Part shown: positions 1 through 9,630 of the stretch, piece by piece
Position numbering within the stretch: position 1 is the stretch's first letter
Layout: every line of letters starts with the position of its first letter
Source: Candidatus Sulfopaludibacter sp. SbA4
GTDB taxonomy: Bacteria; Acidobacteriota; Terriglobia; Bryobacterales; Bryobacteraceae
Direction of reading: 5' to 3'
Assembly (NCBI GenBank): GCA_900290305.1
Contig: OMOG01000101.1
Location: forward strand, 1 to 47,307
DNA: 47,307 bases
The notes under the pieces: generated by a model
Databases searched by the model: none
What the model was told of the DNA's origin: nothing
What the model saw: only the letters and a program-made list of their open reading frames with translations
Made by a program: the position numbers and the translations under genes

Positions 1-1
1 C

Positions 2-2229
2 CCCCCCGCCCCCGATCAGCTCCCTGCCCCCCTGGATTGCCACAATCTTCCCATCCACCACAGCTCCGACCCCTATGACTGGAGCCTCACGGACGCTGCT
101 TTCTGCGCGGTCGCGTCGTCCAATCCCCCTAAAACTGTTGCCCTGGTCGTGAGGCCAGGCTTTCGCTCGCCACAATGGGTCCTGGAGCAGATCAATATCA
201 ACTCCTGCGCCGGGCAATTCGTTTTTTTTGCCCCAGCCCTATTACTATCCTTCTTCCCCATTGCCCCCCGAGCCGCCTAATCCGACGTCAACGTGCCACC
301 TGGCCTACTTCTACTTCGATGAAGGGCTATATATACCGACGATCAACGGCGTCACGCAGGTGCTGTTCAGGCTTTTTCCGGTGCCTTGGGACTCCACCTA
401 CAAGAGCGCCTGGCAAACGTTCCTGCTCGCGCTCAACGCCAGATACGGGCAAAACCCGGCCTTGGTTTCCGTCACCGTCGCCGGACCCACGGCTGAGTCA
501 GACGAGACACTCCTGCCAGGAGGATCATCCGGTGTCAAGTCGTGGAGCACCATCCTGCAGAACCAGTTTGCCGACAGCCGCTATTGGAATTCCGACCAGG
601 CCTTCATCGACGAGTGGCAGAACGCCATCGACATGTATGGGCGGATCTTCAGCGACGTCACCCTCACCCTCACTTTGTGCTGCGAGGGCTTTGGAGGGAT
701 GATCGATTTTCCCGTTCCTTACACTCTTCCGCCTGCGGCCAGCGCGTATTGCGCCGGATCTCTGAAGATGGGTTGTGGGGCTGTTTACTCGATCCTGTCC
801 TATTTCGAGCAGCCAGGGGCCGGTGGCCGTAACGCTAAGGCCGTCGAAGACGACGGGCTGGCGTCAGTTTTCACCAACGTCGGCCTCTCGTTTCCATCGG
901 CGGGGGTGGCGGAGAGCACAGCCCAATCGACTCGAATCCTCGGCGGATTGGAGTTCGGCGGGGGCCTCGGTCCAGCATCGTGTCCGGACGCCACGGCTGC
1001 CAATCCCGCCTGCTCTCCCCAACAAGCGTTCTACAACACGATCGCGAATTTCTTCAACGGCACAGCCGCCGCCGATCTGGTTCCCCGCCTCTACGACGCC
1101 GCTACTATCTCTCGTTTCCCCACTCTAGCCGGGGGAACAAAAACTGGCGCCGTGCCGCTCAATTACCTGCAAGTCTATTACGGCGATATTACCGCCGCCG
1201 CAGCCGCTGCCGTAGTCAATACCGGAGAGGGCGCCAGCCCCACTTACTCGGGGCAGGATTTGCTGAATCTGGTAAGTCAGGGGCTCGCCATGATTGCCGA
1301 ACAGCCGCTGCCCTTGCCGCCGCTTTTGGCGGGATCGGGCGGGCCGGCGGCGGGCAGCGGAGCCAGTCAGTCCTTTACGTTTACGTTCTCCGACAGCAGC
1401 GGGTATCAGAATCTGAGTGTTGTGGATGTGTTGATCAACAACGTGCTGGATGGGAGCCACGCCTGCTACATCGCGTTCGCTCCATCGGGCGCGAATTCCG
1501 GCTCCCTGTACCTGGTCGATAACGCGGGCGATGCCGGTGGGCCGTACTCCGGCATGGTGCTGCCGGGAAACGGGACAGTCAGCAACAGTCAGTGCTCGAT
1601 CAACGGCGCCGCAAGCTCGGTGAGCGGGTCGGGGAACAATCTGACCCTCACGCTGGCTATCCTGTTCAACGCGAGCTTTACGGGCAACGAGGTGTTTTAC
1701 CTGTCGGCCGAGGACAAGTCGACGGGGAGTTCGGGATGGCAGGAGGTGGCGACGTGGAACTTGGGGGGCGCCCCGCCGGGTGGTCCGTGGGTCGGTGGGA
1801 TGAGTCCGGCGAGTAGTAACAGCTTGAGTCAGACCTACACGTTCACCTTCACTGACAGCAAGGGTTGGCAGGACATCGCGGTGGCCAACGTGCTGATCGC
1901 GAGCGCGATCGACGGGCGGCATGCCTGTTACGTGGCTTTTGTGCCCTCCGGACCATCCGCGGGCTCGGTGTACCTGGTGGACGATACGGGGGATGCGGGC
2001 AGGCCGTATGCGGGGCGGGGTGCTGCCAGGCTCGGGCATCGCCGGCAACAGCCAATGCGTGGTGGGCGGCGAGGGAAGTGCGGTGTCGGGCAGCGGCAAT
2101 ACACTGACCTTGACACTGCCGATCACGTTCTTCGCGGGCTTCGCCGGCGGCCAGGTATTCTACCTAGCGGCAGGGAACGGCGCGTTGAACTCGGGGTGGC
2201 AGGCGGTGGGAACGGTGACGGTGCCATGA
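2..2229 (+). pseudogene. Secreted glycosidase-like protein, copy 1 (5' cut by window, two frameshifts)
   Basis: This is the upstream member of a tandem pair; aligning it with the copy at 2226-4685 shows the reading frame moving twice. Frame 2 is open from the window edge (LDCHNLP, DPYDWSLTDAAF) to a T8 run at 222-229, where copy 2 has one base fewer; frame 3 then carries the catalytic-like region and the first C-terminal beta domain. A second extra base in the G-rich stretch near 2014-2022 moves the frame again, and frame 1 finishes the second beta domain (FAGGQVFYLAAGNG) at a TGA at 2227-2229. That stop overlaps the ATG of copy 2 (ATGA). Function as for copy 2. The frameshifts may be real slippage mutations or consensus errors in homopolymers; without them the gene would be intact. 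Confidence 0.75.
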
Positions 2230-4685
2230 AAAGATTCGGATTGCTGTTGACAATCTCGCTGGCTTTCGGCTGCTCGGTCGTGGATGCGGCCGAGACGCCT
2301 CAGGTGCCCAGGCACCCCCAGGGCGTCTACGCCATTGTGGGCATCAATGAAGCCAATGACTTGGTTCTGCTCGCCAACAACCCCGGGATTTCGGGGCTGA
2401 CGGTGTATGTGGAGTGGAGCGTCCTCAACCCGAACGCTCCGGCTTCCGGTCAGCTCCCTGCCCCGCTGGATTGCCACAATCTTCCCACCTACAAGAGTTC
2501 CGACGCTTATGATTGGAGCCTTACGGACGCTGCTTTCTGCGCGGTGGCGTCGTCCAGTCCTCCCAAAACCGTGGCGCTGGTCGTGAGGCCGGGCTTTCGT
2601 TCGCCACAATGGGTCCTGGACCAGATCAATGTCAACTCGTGCTCCGGGCAGTTTGTGTTTTTGCCCCAGCCCTATTACTATCCTTCTTCCCCATTGCCTC
2701 CCGAGCCCCCTGATCCGAATCCAATGTGCCACCTGGCTTACTTCTACTTCAATGAAGGGCTAAGTGTGCCCGCTATAAATGGGGTTCCGCCGGATCTGTT
2801 CCGGCCTCTGCCGGTGCCTTGGGACCCGACCTACAAGAGCGCATGGCAGACGTTCCTGCTCGCGCTCAACGCACGATACGGGCAAAACCCAGCCTTGGTT
2901 TCTGTGGGTGTCGCCGGACCCACGGCTGAGTCCACCGAGATACTCCTGCCTAACGTTTTTTCCGAGGTCAAGTGGTGGAGCACCATCCTGCAGAACCAGT
3001 TTTCCGATAGTCAGTATCGGAATTCGAACCAGGCCTTCATCGACGAGTGGCAGAACGCTATAGACATGTATGGGCGGATTTTCAGCGACATCACCCTCAC
3101 CCTCACGTTGTGCTGCGAGGGTGGTGGAGGGATGATCAACTTCCCCGTTCCTTACACTCTTCCGACTGAGGCTAGCGCGTATTGCACCGGTTCTCCGAAC
3201 ATGGGTTGTGGGGCTGTTTACTCGATCCTGTCCTATTTCGAGCAGGCAGGGGTTGGAGGCCGTAACGCTAAGGCCGTCGAAGACGACGGGCTGTCGGCTG
3301 GTCCAGCGACGGGCATGGGAGTGCCCGCTGTCAAGCTGGTGGCGGAGAGCACAGCCCAATCGACTCGAATCCTCGGCGGATTGGAGTTCGGCGGGGGCCT
3401 TGGTCCGTATACTTACCTCCCGGCTATACAAACATTATGTCCGGACGCCACGGCTGCCAATCCCGCCTGCTCTCCCCAACAAGCGTTCTACAACACGATC
3501 GCGAATTTCTTCAACGGCACCGCCGCCGCCTCTCTGGTTCCCCGGCTCTACGACGCCGCTACGATCTCTCATTTCCCCACTCTCGCTGGTGGAACCAAGA
3601 CTGGCGCCGTGCCGCTCAATTACGTGCAGATTTACGGCGGTAACTGCGGCATCTGTAACATCACCGCAACAGTCAATACCGGAGCAGGCGCCAGCCCCAC
3701 TTACTCGGTGCAGGATTTGTTCAATCTGACGAGCCAGGGGATCGCTCTGATTGCCGAACAGCCGCTGCCCCTGCCGCCGCTTTTGGCGGGATCGGCCGGG
3801 CCGGCGGCGGGCAGCGGAGGCAGTCAGACGTTTACCTTTACCTTCTCCGACAGCAGCGGGTATCAGAATCTCAGCGTAGTGGATGTACTGATGAACAGCG
3901 TGCTGGATGGGAGCCACGCCTGCTACATCGCGTTCGCTCCATCGGGCGCGAATTCCGGTTCCCTGTACCTGGTCGATAACGCCGGCGATGCGGGCGGGCC
4001 GTACGCGGGACTGGTGTTGCCGGGGTCGGGCGCCGTCAGCAACAGTCAGTGCTCGATCAACGGCGCCGCAAGCTCGGTGAGCGGGTCGGGGAACAGCCTG
4101 ACCCTCACGCTGGCTATCACGTTCGGCGCGAGCTTTACGGGTAACAAGGTGTTTTACCTGTCGGCCGAGGACAAGACGACGGGCAGTTCGGGCTGGCAGG
4201 AGGTGGGGACGTGGAACGCGGGGGGCGCCGCGCCGGCCGGTCCGTGGGTCGGCGGGATGAGTCCGGCGAGTAGTAACCTCTTGAGTCAGACATACACGTT
4301 CACCTTCACCGACAGCAAGGGTTGGCAGGACATCGCGGTGGCCAACGTGCTGATCGCGAGCGCGATCGACGGCCGGCATGCCTGCTACGTGGCTTTTGTG
4401 CCCTCGGGCCCGTCCGCGGGCTCGGTGTATTTGGTGGACGATGCGGGGGATGCGGGCGGGCCGTATGCGGGACTGGTGCTGCCGGGCACGGGGATCGCCG
4501 GCAACAGCCAATGCGTGGTGGGCGGCGAGGGAAGTTCCGTGTCGGGCAGCGGCAACACGCTGACCTTGACGCTGCCGATCACGTTCTTCGCGGGTTTCGC
4601 CGGCGGCCAGGTGTTCTATCTCGCGGCAGGGAACGGCACAGTGAACTCGGGGTGGCAGGCGGTGGGAACGGTCTCGATACCGTAG
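17..4685 (+). repeat. Tandem gene duplication, about 2.2 kb per unit
   Basis: Bases 17-2229 align almost throughout with 2451-4685, with the same stop-proximal sequences, short indels (copy 2 has a few extra codons near 3300 and 3400) and long stretches of identity, for example in the last 400 bp of each unit. The high similarity implies a recent duplication or continuing gene conversion. The two units also contain internally related C-terminal domains, so recombination could occur between units as well as within them. Confidence 0.9.
2226..4685 (+). CDS. Secreted glycoside-hydrolase-like protein with two C-terminal beta domains, copy 2
   Basis: The 819-residue product begins with a Sec signal (MKRFGLLLTISLAFG, likely cleaved after VDA). 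Residues about 30-520 resemble a TIM-barrel glycosidase of the GH42/GH-A kind: YVEWSVLNP, YDWSLTD, VVRPGFRSPQWVL, PVPWDPTYKSAW, LLALNARYGQNPALVSV and GPTAES follow the usual order of such folds, but I cannot place the catalytic acids. Two related domains of about 135 residues follow (about 530-665 and 685-819), each with FTFSD or FTFTD, DG(S/R)HACY, (S/G)SVYLVD, NSQC and SGSGN motifs; I recall similar repeats in acidobacterial secreted proteins. The ATG is in an ATGA overlap with the stop of copy 1, so the two are probably co-translated. Substrate unknown; likely exported polysaccharide-active or binding protein. Confidence 0.75.
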   Translation: MKRFGLLLTISLAFGCSVVDAAETPQVPRHPQGVYAIVGINEANDLVLLANNPGISGLTVYVEWSVLNPNAPASGQLPAPLDCHNLPTYKSSDAYDWSLTDAAFCAVASSSPPKTVALVVRPGFRSPQWVLDQINVNSCSGQFVFLPQPYYYPSSPLPPEPPDPNPMCHLAYFYFNEGLSVPAINGVPPDLFRPLPVPWDPTYKSAWQTFLLALNARYGQNPALVSVGVAGPTAESTEILLPNVFSEVKWWSTILQNQFSDSQYRNSNQAFIDEWQNAIDMYGRIFSDITLTLTLCCEGGGGMINFPVPYTLPTEASAYCTGSPNMGCGAVYSILSYFEQAGVGGRNAKAVEDDGLSAGPATGMGVPAVKLVAESTAQSTRILGGLEFGGGLGPYTYLPAIQTLCPDATAANPACSPQQAFYNTIANFFNGTAAASLVPRLYDAATISHFPTLAGGTKTGAVPLNYVQIYGGNCGICNITATVNTGAGASPTYSVQDLFNLTSQGIALIAEQPLPLPPLLAGSAGPAAGSGGSQTFTFTFSDSSGYQNLSVVDVLMNSVLDGSHACYIAFAPSGANSGSLYLVDNAGDAGGPYAGLVLPGSGAVSNSQCSINGAASSVSGSGNSLTLTLAITFGASFTGNKVFYLSAEDKTTGSSGWQEVGTWNAGGAAPAGPWVGGMSPASSNLLSQTYTFTFTDSKGWQDIAVANVLIASAIDGRHACYVAFVPSGPSAGSVYLVDDAGDAGGPYAGLVLPGTGIAGNSQCVVGGEGSSVSGSGNTLTLTLPITFFAGFAGGQVFYLAAGNGTVNSGWQAVGTVSIP

Positions 4686-4718
4686 TCTCCGTTGACGTCC
4701 GGCAGGGCGCGGGGTAGG

Positions 4719-5942
4719 GTGAAGGAGGTGACCAGTCGAATCGCCGCACTTCTGACGCTTGCCGCCTCGCTCGCCGCCGCGGACCTCCACGAAGCCGTGC
4801 AGTCGGGCATTCTCGACCAGGTCAAGGAGCAGATCGCGCGCGGCGCGGATGTCAACCAGCGCGATGCCCTGGGCGCCACGCCTTTGCACGACGCCGCCTG
4901 GAACGGCAGTCTCGAGATTGCCGCTTACCTGATCGCGCACGGAGCCGATGTCAACGTCCGCCATTCCGAGGGCGGCTCGGCGCCGCTGGCCTACGCCGTT
5001 ATCAAGGAGGACTACCCGATGGCGGAGTTGCTGCTGGCGCACGGCGCCGATGTCAAGGCGGCCGACAAGTCAGGCCTCACGGCCCTGCATCTGGCTGCCC
5101 TCCGCGGCTCCCTGCCGCTGGTCGAGCTGCTGATCGGGCGGGGCGCCGAGGTCAACGCACGCGACCAATCCGGCTGCGCCCCGCTCGATGAGGCGGCCCT
5201 GCACGGCTACCGCAACGTCGCGCAAACTCTCATCCGGCGTGGCGCGCACCTCGATGAGGAGAATCCCGAGAGCGGCGCCACTCCGCTCAACGAAGCCGCC
5301 ACCAAGGGCCATAGCGAGGTGGTGGAACTGCTGCTGGCGCTCGGCGCCAATCGCGCACGCCCGGACCGCAGCGGCGCGACTCCCCTGGATAATGCCGCCC
5401 GGGCGCAGGATACCGGGGCGCTCCAGGCGCTCGTCGCCAAGGAGTCTCCGGGCGCGGCCTACGGCGCGCTGCTCCACGAGGCGGCCCTAAAGGGACTGGC
5501 CGAAGCCGCCGATATTCTGGTTAAGAAGGGAGCGAACGTCAACGCCCGCGACCAGTCGGGCGCCACGCCGCTCCACCAGGCGGCCCTCAAGGGCAACCTC
5601 GGAATCGCGCGGTTATTGCTGGATCACGGCGCGGAGGTCGACGCCCGCGATGGCGACGGCGCTACTCCGCTGCTGGACGCGGTCATCAGCGGCCACGCCG
5701 AAATCGCCGCGCTGTTGCTGGACAAGGGCGCCGACCGCGAGGCGCGCGACCGGGAGTCTCAAGCTACCCCGCTTTACCATGCGGCGGCATGGGGGCGGAC
5801 GGCAGTGGTCGAACTGCTCATCGCCCGCGGCGCCAATGTGAACGCCAGGAGCAAGGCCGGCACTACTCCTCTAGGGGCCGCGACGGCTAATTCTTTCCCG
5901 GATGCCGCCCGGATTTTGAGAGAACACGGGGGAAAGCCCTGA
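4719..5942 (+). CDS. Exported ankyrin-repeat protein
   Basis: About 407 residues with eleven or twelve ankyrin units of about 33 residues (GATPLHDAAWNGSLEIA, ADVNARDQSG, GANVNARD and similar), covering almost the whole protein. The N terminus KEVTSRIAALLTLAASLAAA looks like a signal peptide, so the solenoid probably works in the periplasm or outside, as a protein-binding scaffold. The start is uncertain: GTG at 4719 or GTG at 4728, both close behind purine-rich GGGGTAGGG/AAGGAG; a TTG at 4692 is possible but would put a charged stretch before the signal. Lies 33 bp after the duplicated glycosidase pair on the same strand. No partner can be named from sequence. Confidence 0.85.
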   Translation: MKEVTSRIAALLTLAASLAAADLHEAVQSGILDQVKEQIARGADVNQRDALGATPLHDAAWNGSLEIAAYLIAHGADVNVRHSEGGSAPLAYAVIKEDYPMAELLLAHGADVKAADKSGLTALHLAALRGSLPLVELLIGRGAEVNARDQSGCAPLDEAALHGYRNVAQTLIRRGAHLDEENPESGATPLNEAATKGHSEVVELLLALGANRARPDRSGATPLDNAARAQDTGALQALVAKESPGAAYGALLHEAALKGLAEAADILVKKGANVNARDQSGATPLHQAALKGNLGIARLLLDHGAEVDARDGDGATPLLDAVISGHAEIAALLLDKGADREARDRESQATPLYHAAAWGRTAVVELLIARGANVNARSKAGTTPLGAATANSFPDAARILREHGGKP

Positions 5943-5945
5943 GGG

Positions 5946-6129
5946 CAGGAGTCAGGAGACAGGAGACAGGAGTCAGAATGGCTGCGCGTCTGAATCCGGG
6001 CTCGCGGCCGGGCCGCCGGCCCTCGGGGTACTGGTTTCTGAGAGAACCCGGCGCGAGACGGCACTCTATAACGAGAGCAGAAGCGGGGGCCGACTATTCC
6101 GACTCCTGACTCCTGACTTCTGACTCCTG
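5946..6129. repeat. Inverted pair of heptamer tandem repeats
   Basis: Four tandem heptamers close to CAGGAGT at 5946-5973 face four reverse-complement heptamers close to ACTCCTG at 6102-6129, separated by 128 bp of GC-rich sequence. The arms can pair over roughly 30 bp with few mismatches. The unit falls in the gap between the ankyrin gene and the sensor kinase and has no ORF of its own. The arrangement resembles a dispersed, possibly MITE-like element built on short tandem heptamers. Confidence 0.8.
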
Positions 6130-6146
6130 ACTTCGGGCCCTTGAAA

Positions 6147-7598
6147 ATGACCGAATCACTGTTCACGCCGGCGGCCCGCCGCCACGCGGTGCGCTTGGCC
6201 CGCGCCATCGCTCCCTTCGCCGTTCGGCTGGAGCGCCGTTTCCGCGTGGTGCTGCGCGGGCGGTCTTACGGGGCCGCGGAGATCCGCGCGCTTCTGGCCA
6301 TCACTCCCGCCGCCCTGTCGCGCCTGCTCTCGCTCGGCCGCTTCCTCGAACAGGTGGACTACAACGGTTGCCGGCTGGCCAAGCTGAATGTGCCTCCGGG
6401 CGAGGTCAAGGAGCTGCTGCGCGAGTTCGGCAAGCTGCTCGAAACGCAGCTCCCGGGCCGCTTCCACCCGGCGCGCGAGCAACTCCAACTGGCCACCCTC
6501 CTGACCCTGGAGACGGCCTTCCACCGGGTCCGCGAGGCTGAAGCCCAGGCCTTTTTCGGGCTCTATCGCGCGGAGTTGGAGGCTCGCGACCTGGACGATC
6601 TCATGCGGAGGTTCGTGCGCATCCTGACGCGCACCTTTCACGCGCGCAGCGGGCGCCTCCTGCTGCTGGACCAGTCCATCGGCGGCAAGCTGACGCGGCC
6701 TCTCTATATCGAACGCGGCAAGCCTGCGGAACGGCTGATTGCGGATCCACGCATGCGCGGCCGCTATGCCTCGTACTGGTCGCATCCGCTGGGCGCCTCG
6801 GCGCTGGTCCAATTCGGATTCGCGGTGCCTTACCCGTGGCTGCCGCGCGAGTTGGCGCTGCTCGGAGCGGCGGGGGAGCGCTGCCGGGAAGCCATCGAGA
6901 AAGCGCGCCTGGAGGGTGAAATCCGCCGTCTCGAAGCGCAGGCGCGCCACACCGAGGAAGAAGAGCGGCGGCGCATCGGGCGCGAGCTGCACGACGAGGC
7001 CGGCCAGTCGCTGCTGCTGCTCCGCCTGCAACTGGACATGATGGGCCGCGATGCTCCGGCTTCCCTGCTTCCGCGGATCCGGGAAGCTTGTGGCGTGGCA
7101 GAGCGAACGGTCGAGGAGCTGCGGCGGATCGTGGCCGCCCTCAGTCCCGCGGTGCTGGAACGACTGGGCCTGGCGCCGGCCCTGCGCCAGTTGGCCGCAC
7201 GGTTCCGCAAGATGCATCCGGCGGAGCTGTGCCTGCGCATCTCGGTCGGTTCCGAAGCCCTTCCCATGCACATCCAGCAGACGATCTACCGTGTGGCGCA
7301 GGAGTCCTTACAGAACATCGCCAAACATTCCCAGGCTACCCATGTAAACCTTTCGCTCCACGTGGCCGATAAGAGTATCAGGCTGAGCGTTACGGACAAC
7401 GGCGCCGGCTTTAATGGGAAAACGGCAGACAGCCAGCCGATGTCATTCGGCCTGGCTGGCATGCGGGAGCGCGCCGCCATCCTGGGTGGAACTTTCGTGG
7501 TGCGAAGCTCGCCTGGAAAGGGCGTGAGCGTCACTCTCCTTCTGCCTCGTGGAGCACAGGTGGCACCTAATGGCAAAGATTCGAGTACTATTAACTGA
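6147..7598 (+). CDS. NarL-family sensor histidine kinase, apparently soluble, GAF-like input
   Basis: The 483-residue kinase has no clear membrane segment. The N-terminal 150 residues are unrecognised, a GAF-like region covers about 150-260, and a coiled linker rich in E and R leads to a HisKA_3 dimerisation/phosphoacceptor domain with H282 in RELHDEAGQSL. A HATPase domain follows, with NIAKHSQA, DNGAGF and FGLAGMRERA. It should autophosphorylate on H282 and pass phosphate to the regulator encoded next, whose start lies inside its last codons. ATG at 6147 is preferred over TTG at 6141. The upstream gap holds the heptamer repeats rather than an obvious promoter. Confidence 0.9.
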   Translation: MTESLFTPAARRHAVRLARAIAPFAVRLERRFRVVLRGRSYGAAEIRALLAITPAALSRLLSLGRFLEQVDYNGCRLAKLNVPPGEVKELLREFGKLLETQLPGRFHPAREQLQLATLLTLETAFHRVREAEAQAFFGLYRAELEARDLDDLMRRFVRILTRTFHARSGRLLLLDQSIGGKLTRPLYIERGKPAERLIADPRMRGRYASYWSHPLGASALVQFGFAVPYPWLPRELALLGAAGERCREAIEKARLEGEIRRLEAQARHTEEEERRRIGRELHDEAGQSLLLLRLQLDMMGRDAPASLLPRIREACGVAERTVEELRRIVAALSPAVLERLGLAPALRQLAARFRKMHPAELCLRISVGSEALPMHIQQTIYRVAQESLQNIAKHSQATHVNLSLHVADKSIRLSVTDNGAGFNGKTADSQPMSFGLAGMRERAAILGGTFVVRSSPGKGVSVTLLLPRGAQVAPNGKDSSTIN

Positions 7599-8244
7599 CG
7601 ATCATACGCTTTTTCGACAAGGCATCCGGAACCTGTTGACGGCCGAGAACGACATGGAAGTGGCAGGCGAGGCGGGCAACGCTTCCGACGCCGTGGCGGT
7701 AGCCCGGCAGGTGCGTCCCGACGTGGTCCTGATGGACATCGGGATGGCCGGCATGAGCAGCTTCGAGGCTACCCGGGTGATCCGCAAGGAGCGCCCCGAG
7801 ACCCGCGTGGTGTTTCTCTCCATGTACGATGACGAAGACTACCTGGCGGAGTGCGTCGACATGGGAGCGAGCGGTTACGTTCTGAAGGAGAGCCCGGTCG
7901 ATCAGTTGGTGACGGCCATCCGGGAAGTGCATCGCGGCGGCAGCTTTCTGAGTCCGCGCCTCCTCACCCGGCTGGTGGACGATTTCCGCATGCAAGGCCG
8001 CGGCCCACGCCAGCCGCGCTTCGGCACGCTGACCAAGCGCGAGCTGGAGATCCTGAAAATGCTGGCCGAGGGCAAATCGGTGAAGGAGATCGCCACCGGC
8101 TTCGAGCTGAGCGTGAAAACCGTGGAAGCGCACAAGTTCAACCTGATGCGTAAGCTGGACATCCACAACAAGGCACAATTGGTGCAATACGCCATACAGA
8201 AGAAGGTGATCCGCTTGCCCGAGCCCGTTCCGGCGTGGGGGTGA
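7570..8244 (+). CDS. NarL/FixJ-type response regulator
   Basis: The 224-residue product has a receiver domain (LLTDDHTLF with the acidic pair, phosphoacceptor D56 in LMDIGM, LSMYDD, YVLKES) and a C-terminal LuxR-type helix-turn-helix (LTKRELEILKMLAEGKS, IATGFELSVKTVEAHKFN). It overlaps the kinase gene by 29 bp (ATG at 7570), so the two are translationally coupled and form a cognate pair. An upstream GTG at 7549 in the same frame would add seven residues before the conserved receiver start and is less likely. Expected to bind DNA as a dimer when phosphorylated; targets unknown. Confidence 0.95.
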   Translation: MAKIRVLLTDDHTLFRQGIRNLLTAENDMEVAGEAGNASDAVAVARQVRPDVVLMDIGMAGMSSFEATRVIRKERPETRVVFLSMYDDEDYLAECVDMGASGYVLKESPVDQLVTAIREVHRGGSFLSPRLLTRLVDDFRMQGRGPRQPRFGTLTKRELEILKMLAEGKSVKEIATGFELSVKTVEAHKFNLMRKLDIHNKAQLVQYAIQKKVIRLPEPVPAWG

Positions 8245-8348
8245 GTGGCGGCCGGCCGCCCGGCGCCCCGACATGGTTCTGCGCGGCCGCCCCTAACGCG
8301 GATTTCTCATCGGTCGCGGCCCAGACATGCCGGCAGAGTGCCGGCACG

Positions 8349-8365
8349 GCACGCTGAGAGCGTGC
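8349..8365. terminator. Hairpin between convergent genes
   Basis: GCACGCT-GAG-AGCGTGC is a perfect 7-bp stem with a 3-base loop in the gap between the response regulator and the convergent kinase. There is no T tract on either side, so intrinsic termination is only a possibility. The sequence just before it (TGCCGGCAGAGTGCCGGCA) also holds repeated TGCCGGCA words. Confidence 0.35.
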
Positions 8366-8413
8366 GCCACGGTCACGTGCGAACAGACTGTCGAGGGCGG
8401 GCAGGGCGCAGGG

Positions 8414-9613
8414 TCATGCCGGGATTCTTACCAGTAAGATCGTACCCTCATTGGGCTTGCTTTGTACCTCCAGGGTGCCATTCACGAGCCGCGCGCGCTC
8501 CTTGATACTGACCAGTCCCAGCCCGAAGGGCATGGTGGCGCGGCCCGGGTCGAATCCCGCTCCGCGATCCGATACGGAAAGGCTCAACATGCCATCCACG
8601 CGCTGCAGCTCGACCTCGGCCTCCGCGGCATTGGCATGTTTTGCGACATTCCGGAGCGCCTCTTGGGTAATCCGATAGATGCAAAGGGCGACGGGCGACG
8701 GTACGCCGTCAAACGAGCCGGATGTCCGGAGCGACACCTGAACACCGTTCAACGACCCGAACTCCGCACAATACGCCCGCAGAGCGGCCCCCAGACCGGA
8801 ATGCTGCAGCACAGCCGGGTGAAGCTCATGCGAAATCTGACGAATGCTCTCCGCCACCTGAACCAACTTTTGCTGGAGGCGGTCGGTTTGCTCGCGCGCA
8901 TCCACTTCCGGTTGAGGGATCTGCCTTTTCAGATTGCTCATCCCGATGCTCAGGGCTGCGATTTGCTGGCTGAGGTCGTCGTGCAGTTCCCGAGCGAGGT
9001 GAGTCCGCTCTTCCTCTTGTGCATTAATCAGGCGCCCGCTTAGCGCCCTGATTTCCCGCTCCGCTTCCCGCGACTGGAGCAAGCTTCGCTTGAGATTGCG
9101 GGCCAGCAGCCCCACCGCCACCACCGTAACGATGAGGATGTTGACCACGTTGGTGACCCGGTGGAACCTGGTGCCCCCGGAGCCGCTGGCGGCAAGAATG
9201 AGCCCGGCGGAGGCAACGGACACAACCACCAGGCCCGCAAAGCCGAGGTAGGAGCGCCAATCCAACAGGATTGCGGCAGCCACGAGGATCAGCGGGAACA
9301 GCAGCAGATCTTCGTCGCTGAATCCCGCACCGAAGAATGAGATCACGATCAATCCGCAGGCCAGCTCACTGAAACAGATGACCTTCGTAGCCCATTCGAC
9401 TTTCCCCTGCCGATTGAGCCAAAGGGCGGCGATCAAGCACAGATTCTCGACACCCTGCGTGCAGGCGGTGCCCCTCCAGCGGTGCACCAAGGCCTGCACC
9501 AGCGAAACAGTGGCCATCGCCATCAGGCCGAGCGAAAGGACAAAGACTGTCTGGCTGGTGCGTGCCCTGTCCCCGGCACTCTCCTCCGCGAGTGGGGCTC
9601 TCGTCTTTGGCAT
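8414..9613 (-). CDS. Membrane sensor histidine kinase, NarL family
   Basis: The 399-residue kinase has about five hydrophobic segments in its first 180 residues, an alpha-helical linker (SREAEREIRALSGRLI), a HisKA_3 domain with phosphoacceptor H211 in LARELHDDLSQQ, and a HATPase domain (NVAKHANAAE, DRGAGFD, FGLGLVSIKERA). ATG at 9613 follows GGGAGG at a proper distance; a GTG 18 bp upstream is a less likely start. It begins 17 bp after the stop of the TonB-receptor gene, so the two probably share a transcript. No cognate regulator gene is adjacent on this strand; the NarL-type regulator gene ending at 8244 is convergent and close enough to be a partner. Confidence 0.9.
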   Translation of the reverse strand: MPKTRAPLAEESAGDRARTSQTVFVLSLGLMAMATVSLVQALVHRWRGTACTQGVENLCLIAALWLNRQGKVEWATKVICFSELACGLIVISFFGAGFSDEDLLLFPLILVAAAILLDWRSYLGFAGLVVVSVASAGLILAASGSGGTRFHRVTNVVNILIVTVVAVGLLARNLKRSLLQSREAEREIRALSGRLINAQEEERTHLARELHDDLSQQIAALSIGMSNLKRQIPQPEVDAREQTDRLQQKLVQVAESIRQISHELHPAVLQHSGLGAALRAYCAEFGSLNGVQVSLRTSGSFDGVPSPVALCIYRITQEALRNVAKHANAAEAEVELQRVDGMLSLSVSDRGAGFDPGRATMPFGLGLVSIKERARLVNGTLEVQSKPNEGTILLVRIPA

Positions 9614-9630
9614 CCTCGTCACCTCCCTCA

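Noticed and set aside
222-229. Programmed frameshift at the T8 run
   Set aside because: A second, unrelated frameshift occurs later in the same copy and the near-identical copy 2 needs none, so slippage mutation or sequence error is simpler.
5946-6129. CRISPR array
   Set aside because: Units are 7 bp with no spacers and face each other; no cas genes are present.
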